Positions 33,055 through 44,227 of a stretch of 64,000 bases of DNA are shown piece after piece. The notes under the pieces are model-generated. The model made no database searches and was not told where the DNA came from. It saw nothing but the letters and a program-made list of their open reading frames with translations. Both the position numbers and the translations under genes were made by a program. Position 1 is the stretch's first letter; every line of letters starts with the position of its first letter. The stretch is from positions 9,740,212-9,804,211 of the forward strand of contig OX465102.1 of NCBI GenBank assembly GCA_949987565.1. Reading direction: 5' to 3'. The DNA is from Luidia sarsii. Its lineage: Eukaryota > Echinodermata > Asteroidea > Paxillosida > Luidiidae.

Positions 33055-34480
33055 TTGCCGAGTCATCTTCATTACTTATGCACGTCATTCTACATCTGTC
33101 GTGTTCACCAGTGGGTAGGCCCACGCACGCATACTGAACGTCAACAACCAAATATAGTCAGGTTCACCCATTTGTAACTAATATCAAATAATATCAGCAG
33201 AGGGGGGCCACCGCTTTGTATCCGAGACCCCCTAGCCCCCCCCCCACACACACAGACCTGCCGGGTCACCTTTACTCGGTCGCGCATGGGTGTCTTGTTT
33301 ATGTGACAGAGGCGGTACCGGCACTGAAAATGCAAGAGGTCCCCAGGGAAAATTGAAAACGACACGCTCCTTCGATATGTGGTCACCATTCGTATTGGTG
33401 AGGGTAAAAGTGTCAAAGTAAGGGCGGTAATTCCCTGGTATCTGTTTTCATATGGATTCACATAGGACCTATGGATGTATAGGGGCGTACCCGAAGGATT
33501 TTCGAGTGAATACAGTGAGATTCGCACTTGTTTGTATCAACTCTTTTTTTTTAGCGGGCATTACCTAGTTGTATTGAGTAGACAGCGCTGGCCTGCCACT
33601 AATGCAGGCATTGTTGCAGTCACTTTGCAGGCATGGAAGGGCCGACTTCACAGAGCCGCTTAAGCGTGAAAATCTGCTTAGCAGGAAAAGAGTCCATTGT
33701 TTTGGACTTATTCCACCCTTCTTTATACTTAATATGAAACAATAGTTGTTTGCCGGGTTGGCAATGCGATCCTGTATGATTCATGATTGTTGGCAGGCAA
33801 CCAGGCATTGTTGACTTGACACTCATCGTGGTCATTTTCACGAACTGGTGATCCACCCAGCAAGAAGAGATGTCCTGATTTTGACAAAGAGCTTTGAAAG
33901 ACTGCCATAACATTGTTGCTTTTTGTTTTAACGGGCGGTCTGTTGGGTTAACGTGTAGCAGTCCTTTATTTGTCCTGGTTTCTCCCCGAGTGCTTTTCTT
34001 TTGTGTTCTGTGCCCTTTTGTGTGAGCCAAGTCGGCATGCACTATTTTAGTTAGGTAATTATTGCATAACACCAGGGGCTGGCCTTAATAAAAGGTGGTT
34101 GCACAATTGCTCCACCTTGCTTTCCACATCGAGAAACTTTCGAGGCCACACCACGGCAGTCCCTTCAAGCCACTATCTCCAGCAAGCACACCACACCTAT
34201 CCAGCTGCACGGTCGCCGTGGTAGATCCGTTTGGCAGTAGTATACAGCAAATAGGTAAGCCACGGTGATCACTGCAGCACTGGTAAATATTAAGCTTTAG
34301 GCGAAAGCCCGCCGCAATCTAGTTTTACCTTTATTTTCTTCTGGCGCGTATCGGGTATATAGCAGAATAGGACAAGCGGCAGCTTCTCCGAACAAAGTTT
34401 CGCTCTTCAGAATATCTACGACGTTCACTCAAATTATTCGTTACACAGTGACACAAGTCATATTATAGCCTCTAAGAAGC
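33055..34480. other. Mixed repeat remnants; possible extra first exon
   Basis: 33055-33470 matches unit B (41605-42010). From about 33640 the sequence is unique to A: one arm of the CTTAAGCG-type MITE (33645-33685), a 150-codon minus-strand frame without motif, and at 34085-34256 a possible TATA-like TTAATAAAA followed by sequence ending in a good splice donor (AATAGGTAAGCC). The last could be an alternative non-coding exon; this is weak. Confidence 0.35.
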
Positions 34481-34828
34481 CTACTCTCTAAATGCAAAAG
34501 AGTGAATAATTCCACTCGCACAAAGAGTGAAATTTCCTCAAGAAAAGCCAAAACCACTCAAAAAGAGTGAAAACCACTGTAAGAGTTGTGGAAACCGCTA
34601 AGAATGGAGTCAAACACCACTCTATAGATGAGTCATATGGAGGACAACTCTTTTTTGAGTTGTCTTTCAAACTGCTCCTTGCAAGAGTGGGATTTCACTT
34701 CGCTCTGAGCGGTTTTTTCATATCTTTTACAGTGGTTTTCAATCTTTTTGTGAGGTTTTAACTTTTTGGAGCGATTTTCACTCCCAGAGAGAGAGTGAAT
34801 CATTCACTATTTTGCATCTAGAGAGTAG
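34481..34828. mobile_element. 348-bp MITE, present only in unit A
   Basis: Inverted ends CTACTCTCTAAATGCAAAAG and TTTTGCATCTAGAGAGTAG, with subterminal repeats of AGAGTGAA and its complement throughout (AAAGAGTGAAAACCACT). It is absent from the corresponding place in unit B, so it arrived after duplication or was lost from B. No coding capacity. Confidence 0.75.
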
Positions 34829-35193
34829 CCGTTGTCTGAATGCATTGGCTACGGTATGGCTTAGTTTCCCGATGCAAGTGTGTAGTACCAGGCATAGCCA
34901 GTGGCTGAAGCCACTCCACGTATAGACCTGTGTGCTATGCCCTTGCGAGGCACGTCGCAAATGCGTGCATCATCTGGGCACGTGGTAGTGGATTCGTGGG
35001 CGTCGTCACGCCCTGCCCCCGATCTAGGTGTACGACCCGTATTCAATTGCGATCACACGCAAGGTCGTAATTTTTCTGTACTCATAGCCGCGCCCGTACA
35101 ATCGTACCCATACCAAAGGCAGGGCCCTTTTGACTCTCTGACGCATCGCCTGACGTCACACGGGCTGGAAAAAAGAAACAAAGAAGCGAGAGG

Positions 35194-35200
35194 TATAAAT
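35194..35200 (+). promoter_or_regulatory. TATA box of secreted-protein gene A
   Basis: TATAAAT in GAGGTATAAATGCAGGC. The same box and surroundings are kept at 42310-42316 in unit B. Transcription should start about 30 bp downstream, near 35225. The preceding 200 bp, with CACGTG and TGACGTCA-like sites, is also shared between units. Confidence 0.75.
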
Positions 35201-35224
35201 GCAGGCTAGCGGCTGGGTTGACTT

Positions 35225-35345
35225 TAGAAAAACCCGAACACCACCAGTTGACACTGCTAGCTGTCACAAGTAGTATCCCAGACTGACTTCAGAAGACCGA
35301 GGTCCTCCGATCCACACTGTTAGCTGTCACAAGCATAATTCTCAG
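35225..35345 (+). other. Non-coding exon 1 of secreted-protein gene A
   Basis: Runs from just downstream of the TATA box to the donor CTCAG/GTAAGC at 35345/35346. The sequence CTAGCTGTCACAAG occurs twice within it, as an imperfect internal repeat. No start codon is used here. The same exon and donor exist in unit B (to 42461), which supports the model. The start is estimated from the TATA box. Confidence 0.6.
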
Positions 35346-35397
35346 GTAAGCAATCTGGTTTAACTTCCTCTTTCTCTGACAACACAAGTATAGAAGG

Positions 35398-35520
35398 CCT
35401 GGCGTTTCGATCCTAGCAGGATATCTTTCTCAGAGGACTTTGGAGAAAGGTCCTGCTGGGATCGAAACTTCCGGCTCTCTGTGCATTTTGGTCTTTGTTA
35501 GTCAGTAAGCAGTTTGCAAC
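35398..35520 (+). repeat. Penelope-like 3'-end copy in the intron of gene A
   Basis: Carries the terminal block twice in inverted orientation: GGCGTTTCGATCCTAGCAGG, then AAGGTCCTGCTGGGATCGAA, followed by TTAGTCAGTAAGCAG and TTTGCAACATG. No coding part. An equivalent copy lies at 42510-42655 in unit B, so it predates the duplication. Confidence 0.7.
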
Positions 35521-35804
35521 ATGTTTGTCATGTCGTCTTTGTTTGCTTAGTTTCTCTTATACATATTCAATCATTGCAATAACAAACGGTGGACTAAAAG
35601 TGGTGCAGCACAGAATAACTACATTGAACGAATTTTTATGGCAGATCTCATCTCAAATCCCATTTCATCTGAGTGCTCAAGCACTGACCATGGCAAACCC
35701 ATACGAAAATTTACATTCTCCTCGACGCAAATATCAAGTTATATCTATGATGCAACGCGGTACCCGCTGCTATACATTATTTGAATCCACTGCTCGACCT
35801 CGAT

Positions 35805-35872
35805 CAGCTCGGTGGTCAAGTGGTTAAGACATCTGCACTAGAAAGTCGAGGGTTCGAATCCCGCCCGAGCTG
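35805..35872 (+). tRNA. tRNA-Ser(AGA)-like sequence in intron of gene A
   Basis: A 68-nt sequence with acceptor-like ends CAGCTCGG and CCGAGCTG, a perfect Pol III box A (TGGTCAAGTGG), a CTAGAAA anticodon loop (AGA at 35840-35842) and a perfect box B (GGTTCGAATCC). The long variable arm of a real tRNA-Ser is missing and the anticodon stem pairs poorly. It is therefore probably a tRNA-derived pseudogene or SINE head and not a working tRNA. Identical in unit B. Confidence 0.55.
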
Positions 35873-36620
35873 CCTGATTTTGTTTTCATCAGGCATCGGG
35901 CAAAACACTGGGAATTCAGTGATTATCATGTCGAGCAGGGCAAAACCTCATTGAATCTCAAATATACTTAGATTGATTTTTCCCCGTCACATTATCTCTT
36001 CGGTTTTTATTTGAATAATTTCTTCATGGAACTCCGTTGCTTACACTGCCAACAAATGTTGGACAAATCCTGCCAAATACAAATTTGGAACCTTTTTTAA
36101 AACAACTTGCAGAAGTTGTTCTCAAACCAAACGGTTCTATCAATAACCCAATTCCTTGGTCAGATTGTGTACAGTGCATTATGGACGATATAAAAACAAA
36201 ACGTCCACTGCAAAGGATCAAATGTTTATCCCGTTCAGAGATTAAGATATAAGGATATCCCTCTTTAATCTTTTTTAATTTCTTCCCTGGTTACAAACAC
36301 GATTGCCAAGCACATACAAAAGAGACCTATTTATCCTCATATTTCACTTGGTGCTTGTTTTTACTTGACTCGTATTCTAATGTCGGTTGCTTCACATGAA
36401 ATGCAAGTATACAGTCATGTAGACATTTGGTTGGCAACCTGATTCTTCTGAGGAAGATTGTTCATGCATGCTTCAGCAAATTTTGGTGCTTATCAAAGCG
36501 GCTCTATGAAAATAGCCCCTGGTTCTGACCATGAATTGCCTTCTTAGCTCCAAACACTTTACAGATTTTCCATTTTTGAATATCGTTACAGGAGTTCAAA
36601 GCAAACCCAAATCGGCAAAC

Positions 36621-36902
36621 ATGAAGATCGCGTTTGTGGCGCTGTTGATGATGTGTCTGGCCGCTGTCATTCTGGTCCGCCCTACTGATAGCACCGTTAG
36701 CCCGGCTGATGGGGGCACAGACGGCCCGGACGATGGCGGAGTCAGCGGGAGCAATAGCGTTGGAGGATCCAGCTCGGGCGGGGACAGCTCGGGCGGAAAC
36801 AGCTCTGGCGGAAACAGCACGGCCAGACTCGGCAGATCGGCCAGCTCTTCCAGCGAGGAGGAGGGGAGCGGCTCTACAGTGGCACCAACTTCCTCGCAGT
36901 GA
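36621..36902 (+). CDS. Small secreted acidic Ser/Gly-rich protein, copy A
   Basis: 93 residues. Start at MKIAFVALL, 29 bp after a 3' splice site (CGTTACAG at 36591); upstream in-frame codons from 36531 lie in the intron. Residues 1-18 form a clear signal peptide, probably cut near VILV/RP. The mature part has no cysteine and no predicted fold: one TDGP motif, a Gly/Ser/Asp stretch (SSGGDSSGGNSS), then SRSASS-like and SSSSEEE segments, and the end STVAPTSSQ. Ser-x-Glu sites suit phosphorylation in the secretory pathway by Fam20C-like kinases, giving a strongly acidic, possibly calcium-binding product; that is inference. I recognise no family. Paralogue at 43841. Confidence 0.75.
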   Translation: MKIAFVALLMMCLAAVILVRPTDSTVSPADGGTDGPDDGGVSGSNSVGGSSSGGDSSGGNSSGGNSTARLGRSASSSSEEEGSGSTVAPTSSQ

Positions 36903-37231
36903 AGCACGAACTCTCACTGAAACGCGTTCTCTGTTCCGCCTCAACACCACTTTAGAAGTGACATCATAATTATACTGAAGTCAAAAGTAGAAAGTACTCT
37001 GTACGATGGGGTTAATCATTGAGTTATGGGCCCAAGTTGTCGACCTTCTAGTTGGTGGGCCCTGGTCTTCTAATTGGGCTCAGGCGAACGACAACAACTT
37101 GAGACAGCAGCACCTCTAATTGCTGCTTGCCTCATACGCAAGAAGAAGAAGACACTGGACATGAACCCATTTTATATATTTTTACTAAGAACCTAAATTT
37201 CGGTGGCGTAAAATATAATTATATACAACTA
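36903..37231 (+). other. 3' flank of gene A
   Basis: Conserved with unit B (44228-44698), including TGAGTTATGGGCCCAAGTTG and GACAACAACTTGAGACAGCAG. No AATAAA is seen close to the stop codon, so the 3' end of the transcript is unresolved. Confidence 0.4.
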
Positions 37232-37475
37232 TAGGCCGTTTTCGAAATGTAGGCTTAGGCTGGGGCTCAGGCCTCGCCTCAAAACCTGAAAATCCAGGTT
37301 ATGGTTTGGTTCCGAAGTTAAAGGTATGTTGGCTGAATGAATACAGGGTAGCCTATTCACCCAAGAAACTGGGGCCGAACGCTTGTTTTAAGAAGCCTGT
37401 GACATTATAACGAGTAAGATGAAGCATTAGCCGAAGCCTAAGCCCGAGCCTAAGCCTTTAGTTCGTAATGGGTCA
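37232..37475. mobile_element. MITE-like repeat, family M1, copy 4
   Basis: Bounded by GGCCGTTTTCGAAATGTAGG and AGTTCGTAATGGGTC, with the inverted TAGGCTNGGGCTCAGGC ends inside. Present at the same place in unit B (44699-44942), so inserted before duplication. Confidence 0.78.
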
Positions 37476-37479
37476 TAGT

Positions 37480-38960
37480 AGGGGAGCCAGACAATGTCTA
37501 TGCTCAGTCTGTTAGATCTTCAGTGCAGTACAGTGACCGTCACTGAGCGTGCCATTAGGAATTCTGCAGAAAGGACGCGTTTACTTCAAGACCACAAAGG
37601 TCTTGCTCTTTCCTTGTCAATTGTATACCTGGCGATCAATGCCAATCCAACCAGGCTCCATGAGAACAATCCCGCATGATTTTAAGAGTCACCTTTACCT
37701 GTTCACACAATACGAATTGATACATTAAAACCACAGGAACAAGCCAGGAATTCTCTTCTCATCTGCCCTGTTAACACCACCCTAGTTTCTTTTCAAAGAA
37801 GGTCGTTTTGTGGCCCCTTAGAATTATAGTTGGCGGCGATTCCTCCTGCGCGCTGTTCTTAGTTACCCAACTATTTTCTATAAAAATAATATAGTTAAGA
37901 TGAAAATATAGATATAATTCAATAAATATAATATAAGTAATTAGTTAAGTTATTTTAAGTTATTAGTGACCCACTATCATCGGCCATAGTTTCGCCCATG
38001 GTTAGAGAGATGGCAATAATGAAGCTGACAAGAAAAAGCAAAAGGAATGACACACCATTGACTAAACAGGCTTGTCAAAGTGATGATCAATGCTGAACAG
38101 CATGACCATCAAATTGTTGGTTTGGTTCATTTTGGTCTTAATTGTTTTGGCGTTTAATTCCTTGTAAGTGATGTGCTCTCTTATATAGGCTTTTTAATAC
38201 TGATTTTGCTTTTACGTATTTAGATTGTATGTAATACGCTCTCGAACAGGCTGGTCCTGGAGCGAGCGCAATATAAGTTTTATAGATTATTATTATTATT
38301 ATTATGTTCATAATTGCAAAGTAATCACTCATTTACACATAGGCTTGAACGATAACTTTGTGTGCATTCACATTTTGAATTTCTCGTTCCTGGCCGCAGC
38401 GCCATAAGTCCTGTTAACTGAAGGGTGACGTGCCAACCCCCCAAAAACCAGATGAATTTCACACAAATATTGTATCCAACACTGAACATTGCTATAGAAA
38501 CTTTTGATTGATTGTTCCTTTCATCTCTGTCATGACAGAGTTGCTGCAATGAATATACTACTCTCGACTTCAATGCGATTGACAACTCCAATACTTAATA
38601 ACTGCAGTAGTATGATATTGACAATTTAACAACTATAGTGTGCGTTTGCTATGTAGTAAAGAAAACAGTAATAAACAAGAACCACGCATATCATGAACTG
38701 TATTCCTTGGAAAATGAAATAATTACAAACTGTCTCACACCTTGTCATTTCTAAATATAAACTTAGAGACAGAAATGAGAAAGGAAACTTAATGAGATGA
38801 ATAATTCAATGTCTTAATCTGACTTCCCTGAATTAATATAGTTACTACTGATTAGAGTGTTTGATTCACCCCAAGGATAATAAACTTAAAGGGTATCTTC
38901 ACTGAATATCACAGTCAAGCTCATTTTCTGCTGTCATCTAGAGATCTGTAATGTACATAC
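37480..38960. other. No gene recognised; AT-rich unit sequence
   Basis: From about 38215 this matches unit B from about 45005. The stretch 37480-38210 has no clear counterpart in B. A 61-codon frame at 37494 has no motif. Confidence 0.4.
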
Positions 38961-38963
38961 ATA

Positions 38964-39214
38964 TGTGACCCGGCACAACGACATGAGGAATATCCCACCA
39001 AAACACTTTTCGAGTAAACGACGCCTGAAGCTAAAGTATCTCAACAATTCGATTAAAAATAAAAATAAAAACATATATTTTGGACAAATTAAGTATTATA
39101 GGATATTATATTTTGAGATCATTTAAAAGCTAATGGTATACTCTTTCACATCATTAGAAAATCTCAAAATCTCATAAGTGGAGGTTATTCCTCATTATGC
39201 TGTGCCGGGTCACA
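38964..39214. mobile_element. 251-bp MITE with TA target duplication, unit A only
   Basis: Inverted ends TGTGACCCGGCACA and TGTGCCGGGTCACA with TA on each side, typical of Tc1/mariner-derived MITEs. The inner ATGAGGAAT and ATTCCTCAT also pair. Unit B lacks it at the matching position (about 45800). Confidence 0.82.
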
Positions 39215-41144
39215 TATTGGCAAGCTTCTTTTTCTTGGTGGTGTCAGAAATTAGTCATCTTTTTTACCTTTAAAAATGAGGGCGCTATTGTAAGTTCATG
39301 TCAGGAAATCCACAGTTTTAAAAACATGTAAAACAAAATCAACTTTCAAACAGCAAATAAATCCCTTTGGATTAGGGTTGAACTCATCAATTAAAATGAT
39401 TATGAAGCATACATTTTGGCAGTAAACCAACAGCTTTTAGGATAGGTCTGCAGGAAAAAACAAGAATTTTCCAGAAACTTTTGCACACAAACAATTGGTT
39501 TCTGCATGCTGCATGATCTTGTGATGACATCACAAATTTACTCGTGAATATTGAAATTCTCATTAGCATAAAAACTGAAACTTGCAAATATACCCACAGA
39601 ACGAGTGTGAAAAACAGTTTGATTGTTAGCAACATTGCAAAACAGATCTGTAGCATGGATTTAAGTGATGATGTTTGCATTGAAGAGACCGTTTTAGTGC
39701 ACAGATGAGAGGTAATATCCCATTGTAATGGTTATCAATTTTCACTAGACTGCTACTTCACATGAGAAATATGGTCTGAAAAATTAGGGAAAATAGAACT
39801 ATTATTCAACTTGATAAATCACAAAACTACTGAATTGACTGAATTAAAGACTAAACGCCGAATACACCGTGCATACCTTGTACGCTGCACGGATTGGGGG
39901 ACGGGTCACTGAAACTTTCACGGCAATATCATTCCGCGTATCTGAACACGCGTAGGATTATGACACTACTGTATACAAACAAATATTGATACACCACAGG
40001 GCTTTCCTAAAACAGTCTCACGTGTCTTAAGCTTTTGTTTATATTAAATTGTGACACCCGTAGAAACGCGTGCAAATGAAAAGCGCGTCACCTCGTCGTT
40101 TGCGTCCCGCGCTGTGACCTTAGGTCACAATGATCCCGGATGTACACGCAAAGTCGCGGTCCTCGAATACAGACAGAAAGCAGTCAACATGGATCTTAGG
40201 AATTACACACAAACCGTAAATAATCTTAAACACTGATCACCGAAAAAAGGGGAACTCTAATGAAAGTCTAAACCCTGTAAAAATTGGGAAAACGTTGCAT
40301 AACGCTTGCACCGAGAGCACAGCGATCACGAAGCATGGCGTTGGGCCAGTGAACAAACTCAATGAAATCTTTCTGTACACAACTCTGTACTGTAGACACG
40401 ATCAATAAAACTCCCTGTAGTGCAGTGCATGAAATCCTACGGAATCCCAATACAAGAATTAACTCACCTTAAGTTCAAGGGGGTGAAGAAAGTTAGCGAA
40501 AACTGGAACAGAATTCACTGTTACTTTTGACCTTACGACCTCGTGTACAGTACATGTACGTCACGTGCGTGTGAAGCGCAACGTGGCTTAGTCTCCACTC
40601 CAGGCGCAATTCTACTTCATACAAGGCGCAATACGAAACATGTCATGTTGTTGCAAGGGGGCTTGATTTGAGAAAGTTCTGGCAGTGCTGTGGGAACGCT
40701 GTGCCTTGCTTCGGTCCTGGATCTGCAGCGTCACCATGCATGCCGCATTTCATCGATACTCCAGAACACAAAATAAGAATAGATTATTGATAACTGACGT
40801 TTGCAATGCCCCTGGGGAATTACTATTTCCAAAACTGACGGGATCAAGTGTGTATAATTATGGTATATAGATTAGTCGACAGTATAGCATTACATTCATG
40901 AATATTATGGGATAGAAGAGAGTATATACGGGAACTGTTTGAAGACAAACGTGCAGCAATTCCGAATCCCTACACAAAAATGTAGTTCGATGTAGAAAGT
41001 ACCGTATAACCCATCGTCTAGAAGGTGTGAAATCAGGGCTTAATTTCATGACACTGTTTGCTGCCTATTGTTTTGTTTTTTCATCACAAATCAATCTGAT
41101 ATGTCAAAGATGGTGTTTGTTATTTGAAAACACGAAGCTTTCAT
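39215..41144. other. No gene recognised; AT-rich tail of unit A
   Basis: Collinear with 45820-47838 in unit B. A block near 40050-40440 carries frames in both units (61 codons in A, 97 in B), but they differ by frameshifts and have no motif. A TGTACAGTACATGTAC palindrome-like block at about 40543-40560 is shared. Confidence 0.45.
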
Positions 41145-42309
41145 AACGCGTTAAATTGTGTTAGTGTCATCTATTTTGAGCGTCTCCTCCCCCTGTCCTC
41201 GAACGCATTGGAGATAGGCCTAGGGATTGTATTTGAAGAATCTGAACAAAGTTTTAGCACGAATCTTTTTCAAAGTGGACTAAAAGGGAGTGGATGAAAT
41301 AAACTGAACTGGGTTGGACTGCCTGGACTAAGTTGGAATTGGCTGGTATTGGCTGGAATTGGGTGAACTGGGCTGGACTGGGCTGGACTGGGGTGGACTG
41401 GACTGGGCTGGACTGGGCTGGACTGCGCTGTGCTGGGCTGGACTGTGCTGGACTGGACTGGGCTGTACTGGGCTGGGCTGGGCTGGACTGTGCTTGACTG
41501 GACTGGACTGGGCTGTACTGGGCTGGTCTGGACTGGACTGGGCTGGACTGGGGTGGACTGGACTGGGCTGGACTGGGCTGCCGGCTGGGCTGAATATAGG
41601 ATTACCGAGTCATCTCCGTTACTCATGCACGTCATTCTACATGTGTCATGCGTCAACGAGTGTTCACCAGTCGGTAGGCCTGCGCAGGCTGAACACCAAT
41701 AACCAAATATAGTCAGCTTCACCCATTTGTGGCTAATGTCAAAATAACATTAGCAGAGGGGGCCCGCCACTTTGTATCAAAGACGTCCCTCCCCATACAG
41801 AAATACCGGGTCAGTATTAATCGATCGTGTATGGGTGTGGGTTTTTGTGACAGAGGTGGTACCTACACTGAAAATGCACGAGGTCCACCTGGAAAATTTA
41901 AAAAGACATACTGTTTTGATATGTGGTTACTATTCGTATTGGTGAGGGTTAAAGTGTGAAAGTATAAGGCCGGCAATTTTTCTGGTATCTGTTTTTCCAT
42001 TGGTTCGTAGTACCCGGCAGAGGAAGCCATACCATGTATAGACCTGTGCGCTATGCCCTTGCGTGGCAGCTCGGAAAGTCATGCGTATTATCATCTAGGC
42101 ACGTAGTTGTGGATTCGTGGGCGTCGTCACGCCCTGCCCCAACTGTTGCACACCCGTATTCAATTGCGATCACGCGCAAGGTCATCATTTTTCTTGACTC
42201 ACCGCCGCTCCCGTACAATCGTACCCATACAAAGGCAGGCCCCTTTCGACTCTCTGACGCATCGCTTGACGTCACACGGGCGCGAACAAATAAACAAAGA
42301 AGCGCAGGG

Positions 42310-42316
42310 TATAAAT
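42310..42316 (+). promoter_or_regulatory. TATA box of secreted-protein gene B
   Basis: TATAAAT in GGGTATAAATGCAGGC, matching 35194-35200 in unit A. Confidence 0.75.
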
Positions 42317-42339
42317 GCAGGCTAGCGGCTGGGTTGACT

Positions 42340-42461
42340 TCAGAAAAACCCGAACACTACCAGTCGACACTGCTAGCTGTCACAAGTAGTATCCCAGACT
42401 GACTTCAGAAGACCGAGCTCCTCCGATCCACACGGTTACTTGTCACAAGTATTATTCTCAG
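42340..42461 (+). other. Non-coding exon 1 of secreted-protein gene B
   Basis: Closely matches exon 1 of gene A and ends at the same donor (TCTCAG/GTAAGC, 42461/42462). The intron to 43811 is about 1.35 kb and contains the Penelope-like tail (42510-42655) and the tRNA-Ser-like sequence. The start is estimated from the TATA box. Confidence 0.6.
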
Positions 42462-42921
42462 GTAAGCAATCTGGTTTAACTTCCTATTCCTCTGACAACA
42501 CAAGTATAGAAGGCCTGGCGTTTCGATCCTAGCAGGATCTTTCTCAGAGGCCTTTGGGGAAAGGTCCTGCTGGGATCGAAACGTCCGGCCCTCTACTTTA
42601 TAAGCATTTGCATTTTGGTCTTTTTTTAGTCAGTAAGCAGTTTCCAACATGTTTGTGTATTTCTCTTCGTCTTTCTTTGCTTAGTTTCTCTTATACATAT
42701 TCAATCATTGCAATAACAAACGGTGAACTGAAAGTGGTGCAGCACAGAATAACTACATTGAACGAATTTTTATGGCAGATTTCATCTGAAATCCCAAGCA
42801 CTGAGCAGGGCAAATCCATATTAAAATTTACATTTTCCTCGACGCAAATATAAGGTTATATCTATGATGCAACGCGGTACCCGCTGCTATACATTATTCG
42901 AATCCGCCGCACAACCTCGAT

Positions 42922-42989
42922 CAGCTCGGTGGTCAAGTGGTTAAGACATCTGCACTAGAAAGTCGAGGGTTCGAATCCCGCCCGAGCTG
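42922..42989 (+). tRNA. tRNA-Ser(AGA)-like sequence in intron of gene B
   Basis: Same 68 nt as 35805-35872, with intact box A and box B and AGA at 42957-42959. Substitutions occur just outside it. The same doubts apply: no proper anticodon stem and no long variable arm. Confidence 0.55.
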
Positions 42990-43840
42990 CCTGATTTTGT
43001 TTTCATCAGGCATCGGGCGAAGCACTGGGCATTCAGTGATTATCATGTCGAGCAGGGCAAAACCTAATTGAATCTCAAATATACTTAGATTGATTTTCCC
43101 CGTCACATTATCTCTTCGGATTTTATTTGAATAATTTCTTCATGGAACTTCGTTGCTTACACTGCCAACAAATGTTGGACAAATCCTGCCAAATACAAAT
43201 TTGGATCTGTTTTTAAAACAACTTGCAGAAGTTGTTCTCAAACCAAACGGTTCTATCAATAACCAAATTCCTTGGTCAGATTGTGTACAGTGCATTATGG
43301 ACGATATAAAAACAAAACGTCCACTGCAAAGGATCAAATGTTTATCCCGTTCAGAGATTAAGATATAAGGATATCTTTCTTTAAATTCTTTTAATTTCTT
43401 CCCTCGTTACAAACACGATTGCCAAGCACATTTCAACTTGCTTCTTGTTGTACTGGACTCGTATTCTAATGCCATTGCTTCACATGAAATCAAAGTGGAA
43501 CTTTGGCTGGGGAACTGATTCTTCTGAGGAAGATTTCTTCCCTGATTACAAACACGATTGCCAACCATATTTCACTTGATTCTTGTTTTTACTTGACCCG
43601 TATTCTAATGTCGGTTGCTTCATATGAAATGCAAGTATAAATGTAGACATTTGGTTGGCGACTTGATTCTTCTGGGGAAGACTGTTCATGCTTCAGCAAA
43701 TTTTGGTGCTGATCAAAGCGGCTATATGGAATTAGCCACTGATTCTGTCCATGAATTGCCTTCTTAGCTCCAAACACTTAACATATTTTCCATTTTTGAA
43801 TACCGTTACAGGAGTTCAAAGCAAACCAAAATCGACCAAC

Positions 43841-44227
43841 ATGAAGCTCGCGTTTTTGGCACTGTTGATGATGTGTCTGGCCGCTGTCATTCTGGCCCGC
43901 CCTACTGTTAGCACGGACGGCCCTACTGTTAGCACGGACGGCCCGGCTGATAGCACGGACGGCCCGGCTGAGGGCACGGACGGCCCGGCTGAGGACACGG
44001 ACGGCCCGGCTGAGGGCACGGACGGCCCGGCCGAGGGCACGGACGGTCCGGACGATGGCGGAGTCAGCGGAAGCAATAGCGGAGGAGGATCGAGCTCGGA
44101 CGGGGACAGCTCGGGCGGAGAGAGCTCTGGCGGAGACAGCTCGGACAGACTCAGCAGATCGGCCAGCTCTTCCAGCGAGGAGGAGGAGGGGAGCGGCTCT
44201 ACAGTGGCACCAACTTCCTCGCAGTGA
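43841..44227 (+). CDS. Small secreted acidic Ser/Gly-rich protein, copy B
   Basis: 128 residues, starting MKLAFLALL just after the acceptor CGTTACAG (43811). Signal peptide 1-18, then seven tandem copies of a seven-residue repeat of the type STDGPAE/GTDGPAE where copy A has one; at DNA level this is a 21-bp in-frame minisatellite. The Gly/Ser/Asp stretch and the C-terminal SASSSSEEEE and STVAPTSSQ segments match copy A. The mature chain lacks cysteine and is very acidic, so probably disordered. Substitutions keep the frame and character, arguing that both copies are or recently were functional. Function unknown; a mucin-like, matrix or mineral-associated role is possible only by composition. 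Confidence 0.75.
   Translation: MKLAFLALLMMCLAAVILARPTVSTDGPTVSTDGPADSTDGPAEGTDGPAEDTDGPAEGTDGPAEGTDGPDDGGVSGSNSGGGSSSDGDSSGGESSGGDSSDRLSRSASSSSEEEEGSGSTVAPTSSQ

Larger units (their letters stand above)
32110..41144 (+). repeat. Segmental duplication, unit A
   Basis: A tandem unit that recurs at 41145-47838 (unit B) and begins again at 47839 (unit C, truncated about 48487). Landmarks in order: an opening AACRCATTCTATNGTGCCAG with GAGCGTCYCCTCCCC, a CTGGACTGGG minisatellite, an ATTACCGAGTCATCT block, the secreted-protein gene with its TATA box, an M1 MITE, and a long AT-rich tail. The opening block itself occurs twice in A (32110 and 32325). A is longer than B because of extra material at 33640-34900 and a MITE at 38964. 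Confidence 0.9.

Noticed and set aside
33620..34072. 150-codon minus-strand frame
   Set aside because: Overlaps one arm of a MITE at its right end and has no motif.
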